A DNA stretch of 64,000 nucleotides from Elusimicrobiota bacterium (GCA_023249645.1 JAHFCF010000004.1:64821-128820); one strand, 5' to 3'; positions 9,356 to 19,907 are shown, counted from the stretch's first letter. The notes: generated by a model from the sequence alone, not told the origin. Program-made: numbers and translations.

Positions 9356-10864
9356 TCAGTGCTTGAAGTGCCGCACGCCGGTCAAGATCAGGGATGCCTT
9401 GCGCTGATCGCAGAGTGCCGCGGCTTCTTCATCCTCGCCGGCGCCTCCGGTATGGATGACGGCCTTGATTCCGCCTTGGAGGGCCTCTGAGATGTGCTCG
9501 ACGCCGAGAGGCCCATCCGAGGCCAGGACCAAGGGCGGCGCCTCGGCGACGATGGGATGGCGCTCCCGGCTCTTGATCAGGGCCAGGCGCACGGCATCGA
9601 GGCGCGAGGTCTGTCCGCTGGCCACCGCGAGTGTCTGGCCGCCCCGGCAGATGACCGCGGCATAAGTGCGGGCGTGCTTGGCCACGCGCCAGGCCAGGCG
9701 CAGGGAATTCATTTCGACTTCATTGGGCGCGCGACGCGTGGAGGCTTTGAGATTCTCGGGCAGAGCCTGGTGGTCCTTTTCCTGGACCAGGACTCCGCCG
9801 GCGACCGAGCGCAGATCCAGCTCGTGCGCGGTGATGAGGGTCGAGGGCAGCGTTACGAGGCGGATGTCCTTCTTGGCCTTGAGCAGGGTGAGGGCCTTGG
9901 CTGAGAAGCCCGGCGCCGCGATGCAGCCGATGACTTCCTCGGCGAAAAAAGAGGCGGCCTCCTCGTCGACCTCGCGGTTGACCGCGGCCGTGCCCCTTAA
10001 ACATCCGCGGGGATCGCCGCGGTAGGCCAGCCGCGTCGCCTCGGCGAGATTCTCGGACACGGCGACTGCGGCCGGGACTCCGTGCTTGACGATGGCGCAA
10101 GCGGGCTGGGTGAATCCCCCGGCCAGGTCCCAGGCCGCGTCGAGGTCGATGTAGTGGTTGAAGGAGATGGACGGGCCGTAGAGCAGATGCGCCTCATTCA
10201 CGCCCCAGGGACGAGCCCCGCTCAAGGCATAGAGCGCGCCCTGCTGGTGCCTGTTCTCGCCGCTGGCCAGTTCGGAGGACTTCTTGAGGCCGAAGACGAG
10301 CTCGTGGGGGAGCTTGTCCCACCGGCCGCCGAGGTACTGGGCCACGGTCGAGTCATAGTAGGCGCTGTAATGAAAGGCCTTGGCCGCCAGGGCTTGCCGG
10401 CGGGCGGGGCTGGCGTCCGCGTGGCGGCGCAGGGATTCGATGACCGGGCCGTAGTCCTGAGGATCGCAGAGGCAGATGACCTTGCGGAAATTGCGGGCCG
10501 CGGCCCGCAGGAGCGCCGAGGCTTCGATGTTGATCGTGGAGAGGGCCTCTTTGTGCGGGAGTTTCGCGCTGTCGATCTCCGCTAAGGGGTAGAAATTGAC
10601 TGCCACGAGTTCGATGGGGAGGCTTCGCCGCTTTTGGTGCTCCTGGATGCCTGGAGATCTTTGGCCGGCCGAGATGGCGGACAAGATCGTGGGATCGGCC
10701 GGGCTGAGTTCCGTCACCTCGATCTCGGCCTGGCGCAGGGCCGAAGCCGCGGCGCCGTCGGCGAGGAATTTAAATCCAAGTTCTTTGAGCGCCCAGGCCA
10801 GTTCCACGATGCCGGTCTTATCCGCGACGTGCAGCAGGGCGTAACGCTCTATTTTGTGGGTCAA
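9356..10864 (-). CDS. purH: Divergent PurH-like protein with degenerate IMP cyclohydrolase domain
   Basis: PurH normally formylates AICAR (C-terminal domain) and closes the ring to IMP (N-terminal domain). This 502-residue protein keeps the overall two-domain order, beginning RYALLHVADKTGIVELA. The cyclohydrolase domain lacks the block containing RVKTLHP, has NIEASALLRAAARNF instead of NIDIGGP..RAAAKN, and ADG instead of STGGT, so its catalytic lysines and aspartate are gone. The transformylase domain keeps KHG at the Lys-His pair (IVKHGVPAAVA), DLRSVAGGVLVQEKD and SGQTSRLDAVRLAL. The start is a TTG overlapping the HEPN stop (TTGA). It may be a transformylase-only enzyme or repurposed; the symbol reflects family, not proven activity. 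Confidence 0.8.
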   Translation of the reverse strand: MTHKIERYALLHVADKTGIVELAWALKELGFKFLADGAAASALRQAEIEVTELSPADPTILSAISAGQRSPGIQEHQKRRSLPIELVAVNFYPLAEIDSAKLPHKEALSTINIEASALLRAAARNFRKVICLCDPQDYGPVIESLRRHADASPARRQALAAKAFHYSAYYDSTVAQYLGGRWDKLPHELVFGLKKSSELASGENRHQQGALYALSGARPWGVNEAHLLYGPSISFNHYIDLDAAWDLAGGFTQPACAIVKHGVPAAVAVSENLAEATRLAYRGDPRGCLRGTAAVNREVDEEAASFFAEEVIGCIAAPGFSAKALTLLKAKKDIRLVTLPSTLITAHELDLRSVAGGVLVQEKDHQALPENLKASTRRAPNEVEMNSLRLAWRVAKHARTYAAVICRGGQTLAVASGQTSRLDAVRLALIKSRERHPIVAEAPPLVLASDGPLGVEHISEALQGGIKAVIHTGGAGEDEEAAALCDQRKASLILTGVRHFKH

Positions 10865-11295
10865 TGTTCTGTCGGTTTTTTAAGACGGACGGTCACGAAG
10901 CGTAGGATCTTCGCCATGTCAATGAGAGACTCCTGGGCGTCCGATTTATTGGGAAGACCTTCCGGCAGCGAGCCCGGAGCGGATTCGGGATAGCGCGTGG
11001 GAATGTAATAGCGGTCCAATGAGAAAGCGGCCGTCTTGAGTTTTAGAAAAGTCCGATCGATTTCCGCGCAAAGTTCGACGAGCTTTCCCAAGGAATGAAC
11101 TCGCGGCACATCGAGGGTTTTTTCTCGCAGGTAAGCCTTGAGAGTTTTTTCGGAGCCTTGCTGGGCATGGAAGCAGACCAAGTTCCAAGGGCCATCTTTC
11201 ATGAGTTGACGAGCGGCCTTGAGGTCGTCCTGGGCGAAATGCAGCCAGGCTTCAGGCCCGCTGGTAAACGATGCGGCCTTTTTCTTTGATTTCAT
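10861..11295 (-). CDS. HEPN-domain protein of an MNT/HEPN pair
   Basis: This is a 144-residue helical protein of the HEPN family: AWLHFAQDDLKAARQLM, then LVCFHAQQGSEKTLKAYL, VPRVHSLGKLVELC and the terminal YYIPTRYPES signature typical of HEPN proteins paired with minimal nucleotidyltransferases. In such pairs HEPN is usually an RNase toxin that the partner neutralises, in some cases by AMPylation. The ATG at 11295 lies inside the end of the nucleotidyltransferase gene (44-base overlap), and the stop overlaps the TTG start of the divergent purH. The order MNT-HEPN-purH implies one transcript. Confidence 0.88.
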   Translation of the reverse strand: MKSKKKAASFTSGPEAWLHFAQDDLKAARQLMKDGPWNLVCFHAQQGSEKTLKAYLREKTLDVPRVHSLGKLVELCAEIDRTFLKLKTAAFSLDRYYIPTRYPESAPGSLPEGLPNKSDAQESLIDMAKILRFVTVRLKKPTEH

Positions 11296-11575
11296 GGAGC
11301 CAAAAGCGATTTTGGTGGATTTGCATGGATTCGACTTCTTGGGGAGTGTAGACCAGGATATCGAGTGCTTCTTTCGGTTGAGCGGCCAGCAAGGCGTCCT
11401 TGAGGCGGTCGATGAAACGTCGGCGGGTTTTTGTGATGACGGCGAGGTCGATATCGCTCCATCGGCCGGACTTGCCGGACGCCAATGACCCGAAGAGGAT
11501 AATCTGCTCGGGATGATAATAGGCAACAAGGCGTTTGACGACCCGGTTCAAATCGCTTTGGAGGCTTGGCGTCAT
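11252..11575 (-). CDS. Minimal nucleotidyltransferase (MNT), partner of HEPN
   Basis: This 107-residue pol-beta-fold nucleotidyltransferase carries the diagnostic LFGSLASGKSGRWSDIDLAV (GSx10DxD) and a third carboxylate in ALDILVYT. In the MNT/HEPN type of toxin-antitoxin the MNT acts as antitoxin, in characterised cases by transferring AMP to the HEPN tyrosine. It heads the MNT-HEPN-purH cluster on the minus strand. The start is the first ATG after the A/T-rich gap that separates it from the antitoxin-like gene downstream. Confidence 0.9.
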   Translation of the reverse strand: MTPSLQSDLNRVVKRLVAYYHPEQIILFGSLASGKSGRWSDIDLAVITKTRRRFIDRLKDALLAAQPKEALDILVYTPQEVESMQIHQNRFWLHEIKEKGRIVYQRA

Positions 11576-11611
11576 GGGCCTATGTTACTAATTTTTCAGT
11601 CAGCTTGAAAT

Positions 11612-11923
11612 TCAATCATCGAGCTTTATGTCCGCATATTTGGCGAAGCTCGGCATCTTGATGAATTTGCCTTCCCCCAGCTGCTTCAAGCCTCGACGCA
11701 CCGAGTCAAGGGCTTTCTTGTTCTTGAAGAGCCATGCTTCTTGCGCGGGGATCATGACTTGGGGATCGAGCAGGATTTGGCCGGCCGGGTTGCGATAGAT
11801 TCGGTAGAACTCATGGACGGGGTCTTTAAGGACGACGCGGTGTTTGGCATCCGACTTTACCGCGCCGTAGTCCTGGAAGGTTCCTTCCCGGACGACTTCG
11901 GAGTATTTGGGTTTCTTGGCCAT
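11612..11923 (-). CDS. Orphan antitoxin-like protein
   Basis: The protein has 103 residues from the ATG at 11923. The N-terminal part (KYSEVVREGTFQDYGAVKSD, then RVVLKDPVHEFYRIYRNPAG) looks like a small beta-rich regulator. The C-terminal part (SVRRGLKQLGEGKFIKMPSF, then AKYADIKLDD) resembles the toxin-binding tail common in type II antitoxins. No toxin gene is adjacent: the next genes are the MNT/HEPN pair downstream and a calpain-like gene on the other strand. It is driven by a near-consensus promoter whose predicted start coincides with the ATG. The family name is uncertain, so the function is inferred from layout and tail similarity only. Confidence 0.6.
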   Translation of the reverse strand: MAKKPKYSEVVREGTFQDYGAVKSDAKHRVVLKDPVHEFYRIYRNPAGQILLDPQVMIPAQEAWLFKNKKALDSVRRGLKQLGEGKFIKMPSFAKYADIKLDD

Positions 11924-11929
11924 GGTCAT

Positions 11930-11973
11930 AGTATAGCCCATGGTGGGAAATTTGTCAAGTGGGATTATCCCAC
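11930..11973 (-). promoter_or_regulatory. Consensus sigma-70 promoter with palindromic operator, leaderless
   Basis: On the minus strand there is a perfect -35 TTGACA (11953-11958), exactly 17 bases of spacer and a -10 TATACT (11930-11935). The expected transcript start is the A of the ATG at 11923, so the mRNA should be leaderless. Just upstream of the -35 lies a perfect palindrome GTGGGAT-T-ATCCCAC (11959-11973), and a further half-site GTGGGA at 11944-11949 falls in the spacer 15 bases away. This is a typical arrangement for autorepression by the encoded antitoxin-like protein. Confidence 0.8.
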
Positions 11974-12015
11974 AAATCAGGTCGGCTGCCTGGGCCTTTT
12001 GGGGAAGATGGAGGT

Positions 12016-12081
12016 AGGTCCAAAGACCGTTCTGATCTGGGCCATTGGGCCCACGAAGGCTTGAGATAGTCTTGCTAGAAT
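12016..12081 (+). promoter_or_regulatory. GGnCC-box promoter of the calpain-like gene
   Basis: Box 1 is AGGTCCAAAGACC (12016-12028) and box 2 is TGGGCCATTGGGCCC (12038-12052). The -10 is TAGAAT (12076-12081) with an upstream TG (extended form TGCTAGAAT). The first C of the CC pair lies 56 (box 1) and 34 (box 2) bases before the -10. No -35 is evident. The predicted start is near 12088, only 5 bases before the ATG at 12093. Confidence 0.6.
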
Positions 12082-12092
12082 CATCTGAGGAA

Positions 12093-13145
12093 ATGAGAAA
12101 TTATTTTTGGAAAGGCTTTCTCTTGGCGATCCCCCTGGCTGCGGCGAGCCCGGGCTTATGCCTCGGGAATTCCAGGGATGATGCTCAGGTTGCCAAGACC
12201 GAGAGCGCGAAGATTTTCGATTCGGTCTTGCCCAACGCCAAGACCGTGATCTGGACCGCCTTTCCCATTGCGACAGGGCTCCATCTTCTTGCGCCCCAGT
12301 TCCTGCCTTCCCTGGATCGCAACAGGCCGGATTTCAGCGGGTTGCAGTGCCAAACCTGGTTTTTCAACTGCAAAGATATGCCCCAGACCTACTTCGGGAA
12401 GGCAATGGGCCGGCTTTTTGGCCCGGAGATCCGCCCCAGTGACATCCAACAGGGCGAGTTAGGAGATTGCTATTTCATCGCGTCGTTGGGAGCGATCGTC
12501 GAGAGAGATCCGGATTTCATGCGCCGGATGATCCAGGACAACGGGGATGGCACCTACACCGTCACCCTTTATGATCATCAAGGAGAGGTCTTGAAGCCGA
12601 GAAAGATCCGGGTGGACGGCCAGTTCCCCATGCGGGGCTACGCGCCCGTATTCGCTCGCTACGGCCGCAATGAGTTCATCGCCGGCCAGGCGACCGGCAC
12701 GGACAGTCGTTCTTTGATGCTGCACTTCCGCTGGGAAAAAGACATCATCTGGGTCATGGTGGCTGAAAAGGCCTTGGCTGTGATCACCGGCAATGGCTCC
12801 TATAATCGTATAGGGAATGGCGGATTTTCGAATGTGGCCTTGGAACGGATCACCGGCAAGACCAGCATTTATTCCTATCCGATATCATCGTCCACTTTCA
12901 CGGATCTGATGGGTTGGGATAAGAAAGGCTATGCCATCACTCTCTCAACCAGTCGGAATCCTCCTATAGCGGCTTTTGGAAATGGGGCCCTATCTGCCAA
13001 TCATGTCTATTGGGTGAAGAGCGTGGATCCCGAGCACCGGACGCTGACCGTGGTCAATCCCGTGAATGGCGGCTTGCCTTTTATGATCACGGAGCAGGAA
13101 TTCCAGCAGGCGTTTATGACTGTCTCTGCCAATCCCATCCATTAG
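12093..13145 (+). CDS. Exported calpain-like cysteine protease
   Basis: The protein has 350 residues with a signal peptide (MRNYFWKGFLLAIPLAAASP). A C2-type calpain catalytic core follows. DIQQGELGDCYFIASLGAI holds the nucleophile cysteine (about residue 126) in the classic QGxxGDCxF context. ANHVYWVKSVD holds the histidine (about 304), and LTVVNPVNGG holds the asparagine. The interdomain pattern DNGDGTYTVTLYDHQGE is also calpain-like. No calcium-binding or other accessory domains are visible. It is presumably periplasmic or secreted; the substrate is unknown. It is preceded by a GGnCC-box promoter and is convergent with ligA. Confidence 0.88.
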   Translation: MRNYFWKGFLLAIPLAAASPGLCLGNSRDDAQVAKTESAKIFDSVLPNAKTVIWTAFPIATGLHLLAPQFLPSLDRNRPDFSGLQCQTWFFNCKDMPQTYFGKAMGRLFGPEIRPSDIQQGELGDCYFIASLGAIVERDPDFMRRMIQDNGDGTYTVTLYDHQGEVLKPRKIRVDGQFPMRGYAPVFARYGRNEFIAGQATGTDSRSLMLHFRWEKDIIWVMVAEKALAVITGNGSYNRIGNGGFSNVALERITGKTSIYSYPISSSTFTDLMGWDKKGYAITLSTSRNPPIAAFGNGALSANHVYWVKSVDPEHRTLTVVNPVNGGLPFMITEQEFQQAFMTVSANPIH

Positions 13146-13168
13146 ATCCCGAGTCGCGCCGCGGATCC

Positions 13169-15578
<2,410 letters not shown>

Positions 15579-15617
15579 TTAGCTCAGCGCTCCCATGGAG
15601 AGTGTCATGTTAACATT

Positions 15618-16520
15618 TCAGGACAGATAACCGAATTCCTTCAGGGACCGCGGATCCTTCCTCCAGTTCTTGCGCACCTTGACCCAGATCTCCAGCTCGG
15701 CCGGGCGGCCCAGGAAATCCGTGATAGCCTGCAGAGACTGGGCCTGAAGTTTCTGCAAGGTCTGGCCGCCTTTGCCGATGATGATGCCTTTCTGGGTGTC
15801 GCGCTCCACGTAGAGGGTGGCGCTGATCTGGTCGTCCGCCCCCGGGACCTCGAGGAACCGTTCGATGACCACGGCGGTCGCGTGCGGGATCTCCTGATCG
15901 TAGAGGTCGAAGACGGCTTCGCGGATGATCTCGGTCACGAAGAACCGCTCAAAGCGGTCCGAGAGCTGCCCCGGCTCGTAGAAGGGCGGCGAGGGGGGGA
16001 TGTGCTTGAGGATCTCCTGGAGGAGTTCCTGGACGCCGATTTTTTTGAGCGCCGAGATCTTGAGACAAGCCGTGGGCTTGAGGGCGTTGGAATAAGCCTG
16101 GAGGATCTGGTCGTTGAGGCCTTCCTTGGCCGGCAGGTCGGTCTTGTTGAGAGCCACGATCAGGACGGAGCCCGGGCGGTGCAATGCGGAGAGTTCCTGG
16201 AGCTCGGCCTCGTCTGGCAGTCGGTGCTCCGCGAGGAGGACTAGGACGTCAGGGTCCTCGTGGGCCGCGCCGAAGGCCTGGCGGCGCAGGCAGTTCTGCA
16301 GGGGATCTTTGGGGTTCGCGATCAATCCCGGCGTGTCGACGAAGCAGACCTGGAAGCCGTCGCCGTCCAAGATGCCGAGGATGCGGTGGCGCGTGGTTTG
16401 CGGCTTGGGCGAGACGATGGAGAGCTTGGATTTCAAGAGCGCGTTCAAGAGCGTGGACTTGCCCGCGTTGGGCCGGCCCAGGATGACGACGAAGCCGGCT
16501 TTGAATTCCTTTTCTTCCAC
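15618..16520 (-). CDS. era: GTPase Era
   Basis: Era is a ribosome-assembly GTPase that binds the 3' end of 16S rRNA. The protein has 300 residues and begins at GTG (16520). G1 is GRPNAGKST, G3 is DTPGL and G4 is NKTD. A C-terminal KH domain follows, including VERDTQKGIIIGKGGQTLQKL. Length and order match the family. It heads the era-nusB-ligA operon and is divergent from the HD-domain gene. Confidence 0.97.
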   Translation of the reverse strand: MEEKEFKAGFVVILGRPNAGKSTLLNALLKSKLSIVSPKPQTTRHRILGILDGDGFQVCFVDTPGLIANPKDPLQNCLRRQAFGAAHEDPDVLVLLAEHRLPDEAELQELSALHRPGSVLIVALNKTDLPAKEGLNDQILQAYSNALKPTACLKISALKKIGVQELLQEILKHIPPSPPFYEPGQLSDRFERFFVTEIIREAVFDLYDQEIPHATAVVIERFLEVPGADDQISATLYVERDTQKGIIIGKGGQTLQKLQAQSLQAITDFLGRPAELEIWVKVRKNWRKDPRSLKEFGYLS

Positions 16521-16582
16521 GAGGGAATGATACCATTTGCCGATTGAAGATAAAAAATTTCGTAGAATCAGGCGGCGAGAAG

Positions 16583-17191
16583 ATGATGCCCCAGAATAAG
16601 GAAGAAAAGGTCCTGCAGTGGGCCGTTGAGGCCGGGCTCTTGAAGCGCCTCAAGCGCACGGGCTGGTGGTGCTCGGGGATCAAGGACCCGGAGAGCGTGG
16701 CGGACCACTCCCACCGCATGTCGCTTCTGGCCTTTTCCATCGCGGCTGAGGAAGGGGCGGACCCTTTCCGCGCCGCGGCCCTGGGCGTGTTCCACGATCT
16801 GCCCGAGACTCGCATCGGCGACGCCCACGCCGTGGTCAAGCGCTATTGGAAGGACCTCGCGGCTGACGAGGATCGGGCCAGGGTCGAGCAGAACGCCACG
16901 CTGCCAGAAGGCCGCGGCCGACGGCTCATCGAGGCATTGGGTCGCGAATGGGCTGCCGGAAAAAGCCCCGAGGCCCGGTCTGCCCGCGACGCCGACTATC
17001 TGGAGTGCGCCGTCCAGTCGTTGGAGTATCTCTGGCAGGAAAAGACCGTGGCGCGGGAGTGGATGGATTCGAACATCAAACGGCTCAGGACCAAGACCGG
17101 CAAGCGTTTGGGTGAGGCCTTGAGGCGTCTTTTTGAGACAGGTCGGTGGGAAGACTTTCGCACCTGGTGGAAGGCGATCTACAAACGGTAA
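16583..17191 (+). CDS. HD-domain hydrolase (HDDC2/YfbR-like)
   Basis: The protein has 202 residues from the ATG at 16583. A metal-dependent HD phosphohydrolase fold is shown by ESVADHSHRMSLLAF (first His), GVFHDLPETRIGD (HD pair) and the later ARDADYLECAVQSLEY (Asp). Relatives hydrolyse 5'-deoxynucleotides, so a nucleotide-pool role is likely but unproven. The preceding TTG at 16544 lies in the era promoter gap and was not used. A degenerate copy of codons about 8-47 of this gene occurs at 20161-20279. Confidence 0.85.
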   Translation: MMPQNKEEKVLQWAVEAGLLKRLKRTGWWCSGIKDPESVADHSHRMSLLAFSIAAEEGADPFRAAALGVFHDLPETRIGDAHAVVKRYWKDLAADEDRARVEQNATLPEGRGRRLIEALGREWAAGKSPEARSARDADYLECAVQSLEYLWQEKTVAREWMDSNIKRLRTKTGKRLGEALRRLFETGRWEDFRTWWKAIYKR

Positions 17192-17204
17192 AAAGGAGAC
17201 TGAT

Positions 17205-17810
17205 ATGAAAGGAACTTTGGTGGCGGCGTTGCTTCTGACGGCTTCGGTGGCCGGCGCGGCGGAGATCTATGACATCGATCCCGCGCATTCCACGGTCGGC
17301 TTCAAGATCAAGCACATGGGGATCAGCACGGTTCTGGGGCGCTTTGCCAAGTTCACGGGCACGGTCAGCCTGGACAAGAACGCGCCCAAGGCGGCCCGCG
17401 CGGAGGCTGTCATCGAGGCGGCCAGCATCGACACGGGTATCGAGAAGAGGGACACCCACCTCAAGAGCCCGGACTTCTTCGATGTCGCCAAGTATCAGGA
17501 GCTCGCGTTCAAGAGCACGAAGATCTCGCCCATGAAGGGCGATCAGTTCGTCATGGAAGGCGAACTGACCATGCACGGGGTGACCAAGCCGATCAGGCTC
17601 GACGTCGTTTCCAACGGCTCGGCCAAGGATCCGTGGGGCGGCACGCGCGCGTCTTACTCCGCGACGGCTGTCTTGAATCGCAAGGATTTCGGCCTGGTCT
17701 GGAACCAGGTCCTGGATGCCGGGGGGCTCTTGATCGGCGAGGAAGTCCACATCGTCATCGAGGTCGAAGGCGTTCTGCGCGTCGAGAAGCCGAAAACAAG
17801 CTCTCGCTAG
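17205..17810 (+). CDS. YceI-family periplasmic lipocalin-like protein
   Basis: The protein has 201 residues. It starts at the ATG at 17205, preceded by AAGGAG. A signal peptide (MKGTLVAALLLTASVAGAAE) is followed by the full YceI barrel: YDIDPAHSTVGFKIKHMGIS, FTGTVSLD, ASIDTGIEKRDTHLKSPDFF, GELTMHGVTKPIRLD, ATAVLNRKDFGLVWN, and the final GEEVHIVIEVEG. Such proteins bind polyisoprenoids or fatty acid amides in the periplasm; the ligand here is unknown. It follows the HD gene closely (13 bases). Confidence 0.95.
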   Translation: MKGTLVAALLLTASVAGAAEIYDIDPAHSTVGFKIKHMGISTVLGRFAKFTGTVSLDKNAPKAARAEAVIEAASIDTGIEKRDTHLKSPDFFDVAKYQELAFKSTKISPMKGDQFVMEGELTMHGVTKPIRLDVVSNGSAKDPWGGTRASYSATAVLNRKDFGLVWNQVLDAGGLLIGEEVHIVIEVEGVLRVEKPKTSSR

Positions 17811-17815
17811 AAAAT

Positions 17816-19558
17816 TTGAGCCAGCGTTTCGGAGATGCGCCGGTTTCCTCGCCTTCGCTATGGCTCCCGGTCCTGATCTTCTTGGGGACCATTGCCGCCT
17901 TCCTGCTTTGTCTCAGCAACGGCTGGGTGTGGGATGACAGCGTCCTCCTCCTCCAGAATCCGCATTACCGTGGTCTCGATGGGAACCGATTGCGCTGGAT
18001 GTTCACCTCCGCCTTGGCGGGCCCCTATGAGCCCGTGAGTTGGCTCAGCTACGCCTGTGATTATCTCCTTTGGGGTATGTCCCCTTATGGCTATCATCTG
18101 ACGAATCTCCTCTGGCACGCAGCCAACGCGGTGCTCTTCTTTTGGCTTTCTGCGCTCTTGCTGGAGCTCTGCGTTCCTATCAAAGAAGGCAACGGCGCCT
18201 TGGCTGGCGCCGCGCTCTGCTCTGCCATGCTTTTCGCGGTCCATCCGCTGCGTGTCGAGTCCGTAGCCTGGATCGCCGAGCGGCGCGATGTGCTCTCGGG
18301 ATTCTTCTATCTTTCAGCCGTGATTGGCTATTTGCGCGCCCAGACCGGTCCGCCGGAATCAAGAAACCGTTGGCTGGCCGCCTCATGGGGTTCGTTTGCG
18401 CTCTCGCTGGGAGCGAAGGTGACGGGAATCAGCCTTCCCTTGGTTTTTCTTGTCCTGGACTGGTATCCGCTGATGCGCTGGCGCGGTCCGTGGACAGCCA
18501 CGCGTCGCCTCCTGCTGGAAAAGGTTCCCTTTCTTGCGTTATCCCTGGCTTTCGGTGTGGTCGCGATCCTTGCCCAGTCGCATGCTCGTGCGGTCTGGAC
18601 CTGGCAACAGCATGGCCTTTCCCAGCGTCTGGCCCAGGCAGGATTCGGGATCACTTTCTATATCGGTAAGAGTCTGATCCCGATGGGACTTTCGCCGCTC
18701 TACCAAATGCCCGCCGAGCTGCGCCCCCTGACCCTGCCCTTCCTGGGTTCGGCTGCGTTGGTTTTTCTTATGAGCGTCCTGGTCTACCGGCTGCGCCGCA
18801 GCTGCCCGGCAGCACTTGCCATCTGGTTGTCTTACGTGTTGACCCTGTTTCCTGTTCTCGGCCTACTCCAGTCCGGGCCCCAGCTTGTTGCGGACCGATA
18901 TTCCTATTTATCCTGCCTGAGCCTTGTTCTGCTGCCTGCGGCCGGCTTGCGTTGGATCTGGAAGGAAGGCTCACGGACCATCCCATGGGTTGCCGCGCTC
19001 TTGTCCATGGGTGTCGTCGGGGCCTTGGGGGCAGCGACATGGCGTCAGACCGGCTTCTGGCATGATCCCATACGGTTATGGTCCCGTGCCGTCGCCATCG
19101 ATCCTGGATCGGACTACGGCCACCTCAGTTTGGGAGAGGCCTTGGCCGCGGCGGGGCGTCTGCCGGAAGCTGCCCGTGAATTCGGAGCCGCGCTCAGCCT
19201 CAACTCCGGCTGCGTGGCGGCCCAGGACCGTCTGGTCCGCATCGTTTCCTCCGGGAAGGGTTGGGAAGAGGCGCCGCGGCTGCAGTGGCTCATTTCGACC
19301 AATCCCGTATGCCGGATGGCGCGCAATGACTGGGTCACCGCGCGCGCGGCCTTAGGAGACTCAGCAGCCGCCGTAGCTTACTACCAGGACCTTCTGGTCC
19401 TGGAGCCAGACAACGCTGCAGCCCATAACAACCTGGGGCGGGCCTTGGTTGCCCTGGGCCGGAGCGAGGAAGCCTCCCGACACTTCCGACAGAGCCTTCA
19501 GTTGGATCCGGACAACAGACAAGCGCAGGAGAACCTGCTCCGCCTTCACGGCCTCTGA
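17816..19558 (+). CDS. TMTC-like polytopic membrane protein with C-terminal TPR repeats
   Basis: The frame opens 5 bases after the yceI-family stop. The best start is the TTG at 17816 (LSQRFGDAP), because no in-frame ATG exists before the first membrane helix. The protein has about 580 residues. It has 9-11 hydrophobic helices with the motif NGWVWDDSVLLLQNPHY in the first loop, resembling the acidic active-site loop of GT-C/O-mannosyltransferase (TMTC/PMT) enzymes, and AVHPLRVESVAWIAERRDVL, a hallmark of bacterial TMTC-like proteins. About two to three TPR units follow at the C-terminus (HNNLGRALVALGRSEEASRH). It is probably a protein or glycan glycosyltransferase; donor and acceptor are unknown. 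Confidence 0.8.
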   Translation: MSQRFGDAPVSSPSLWLPVLIFLGTIAAFLLCLSNGWVWDDSVLLLQNPHYRGLDGNRLRWMFTSALAGPYEPVSWLSYACDYLLWGMSPYGYHLTNLLWHAANAVLFFWLSALLLELCVPIKEGNGALAGAALCSAMLFAVHPLRVESVAWIAERRDVLSGFFYLSAVIGYLRAQTGPPESRNRWLAASWGSFALSLGAKVTGISLPLVFLVLDWYPLMRWRGPWTATRRLLLEKVPFLALSLAFGVVAILAQSHARAVWTWQQHGLSQRLAQAGFGITFYIGKSLIPMGLSPLYQMPAELRPLTLPFLGSAALVFLMSVLVYRLRRSCPAALAIWLSYVLTLFPVLGLLQSGPQLVADRYSYLSCLSLVLLPAAGLRWIWKEGSRTIPWVAALLSMGVVGALGAATWRQTGFWHDPIRLWSRAVAIDPGSDYGHLSLGEALAAAGRLPEAAREFGAALSLNSGCVAAQDRLVRIVSSGKGWEEAPRLQWLISTNPVCRMARNDWVTARAALGDSAAAVAYYQDLLVLEPDNAAAHNNLGRALVALGRSEEASRHFRQSLQLDPDNRQAQENLLRLHGL

Positions 19559-19586
19559 GTATCCGTGGGGAGAGCAATTTTTAGGC

Positions 19587-19615
19587 TTGCTTTAATTTGG
19601 TATAACTGTTATACT
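19587..19615 (+). promoter_or_regulatory. Promoter and operator of brnTA
   Basis: The -35 is TTGCTT (19587-19592), the spacer is 17 bases and the -10 is TATACT (19610-19615). A perfect palindrome GTATAAC-T-GTTATAC (19600-19614) covers the -10 and is the probable BrnA operator. The transcript start is expected at about 19622, at the ATG/GTG pair (19620/19623), so the mRNA should be leaderless. The 7-1-7 palindrome geometry is the same as at the orphan antitoxin promoter (11959-11973). Confidence 0.75.
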
Positions 19616-19619
19616 ATCC

Positions 19620-19907
19620 ATGGTGGCTCATTTCGAATACGACTCAAAGAAGAGCGAGGCCAATTTTGAGCGCCATGGGATTGACTTTATTGACGCGCAG
19701 GAGTTGTGGGCGACGACGCATGTCGTCATTCCTGCTAAAGATGTGGCGGGAGAAAGCCGCTACGCCATCTTAGGGAAGATGATGGGAAAAGTCTATGTGG
19801 CTATTTTTACGAAAAGGAGAGAGGCAATCCGTTTGATCAGTTGTCATCGGGCAGACGGAAGATGGGAGAAAATCCATGAGCGACATGTCACGCAAAAAGA
19901 CGCATAA
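19620..19907 (+). CDS. brnT: BrnT-family toxin
   Basis: This 95-residue toxin has the RelE-like fold. FEYDSKKSEANFERHGIDFIDA is the BrnT signature N-terminus, followed by DVAGESRYAILGKMMGKVYVAIFTKR and the C-terminal RLISCHRADGRWEKIH (usually RxISxRxA). BrnT is a ribosome-dependent endoribonuclease, neutralised by BrnA. Start is the ATG at 19620, or the GTG at 19623 if the message is leaderless from the predicted start. It overlaps brnA by 32 bases. Confidence 0.92.
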   Translation: MVAHFEYDSKKSEANFERHGIDFIDAQELWATTHVVIPAKDVAGESRYAILGKMMGKVYVAIFTKRREAIRLISCHRADGRWEKIHERHVTQKDA

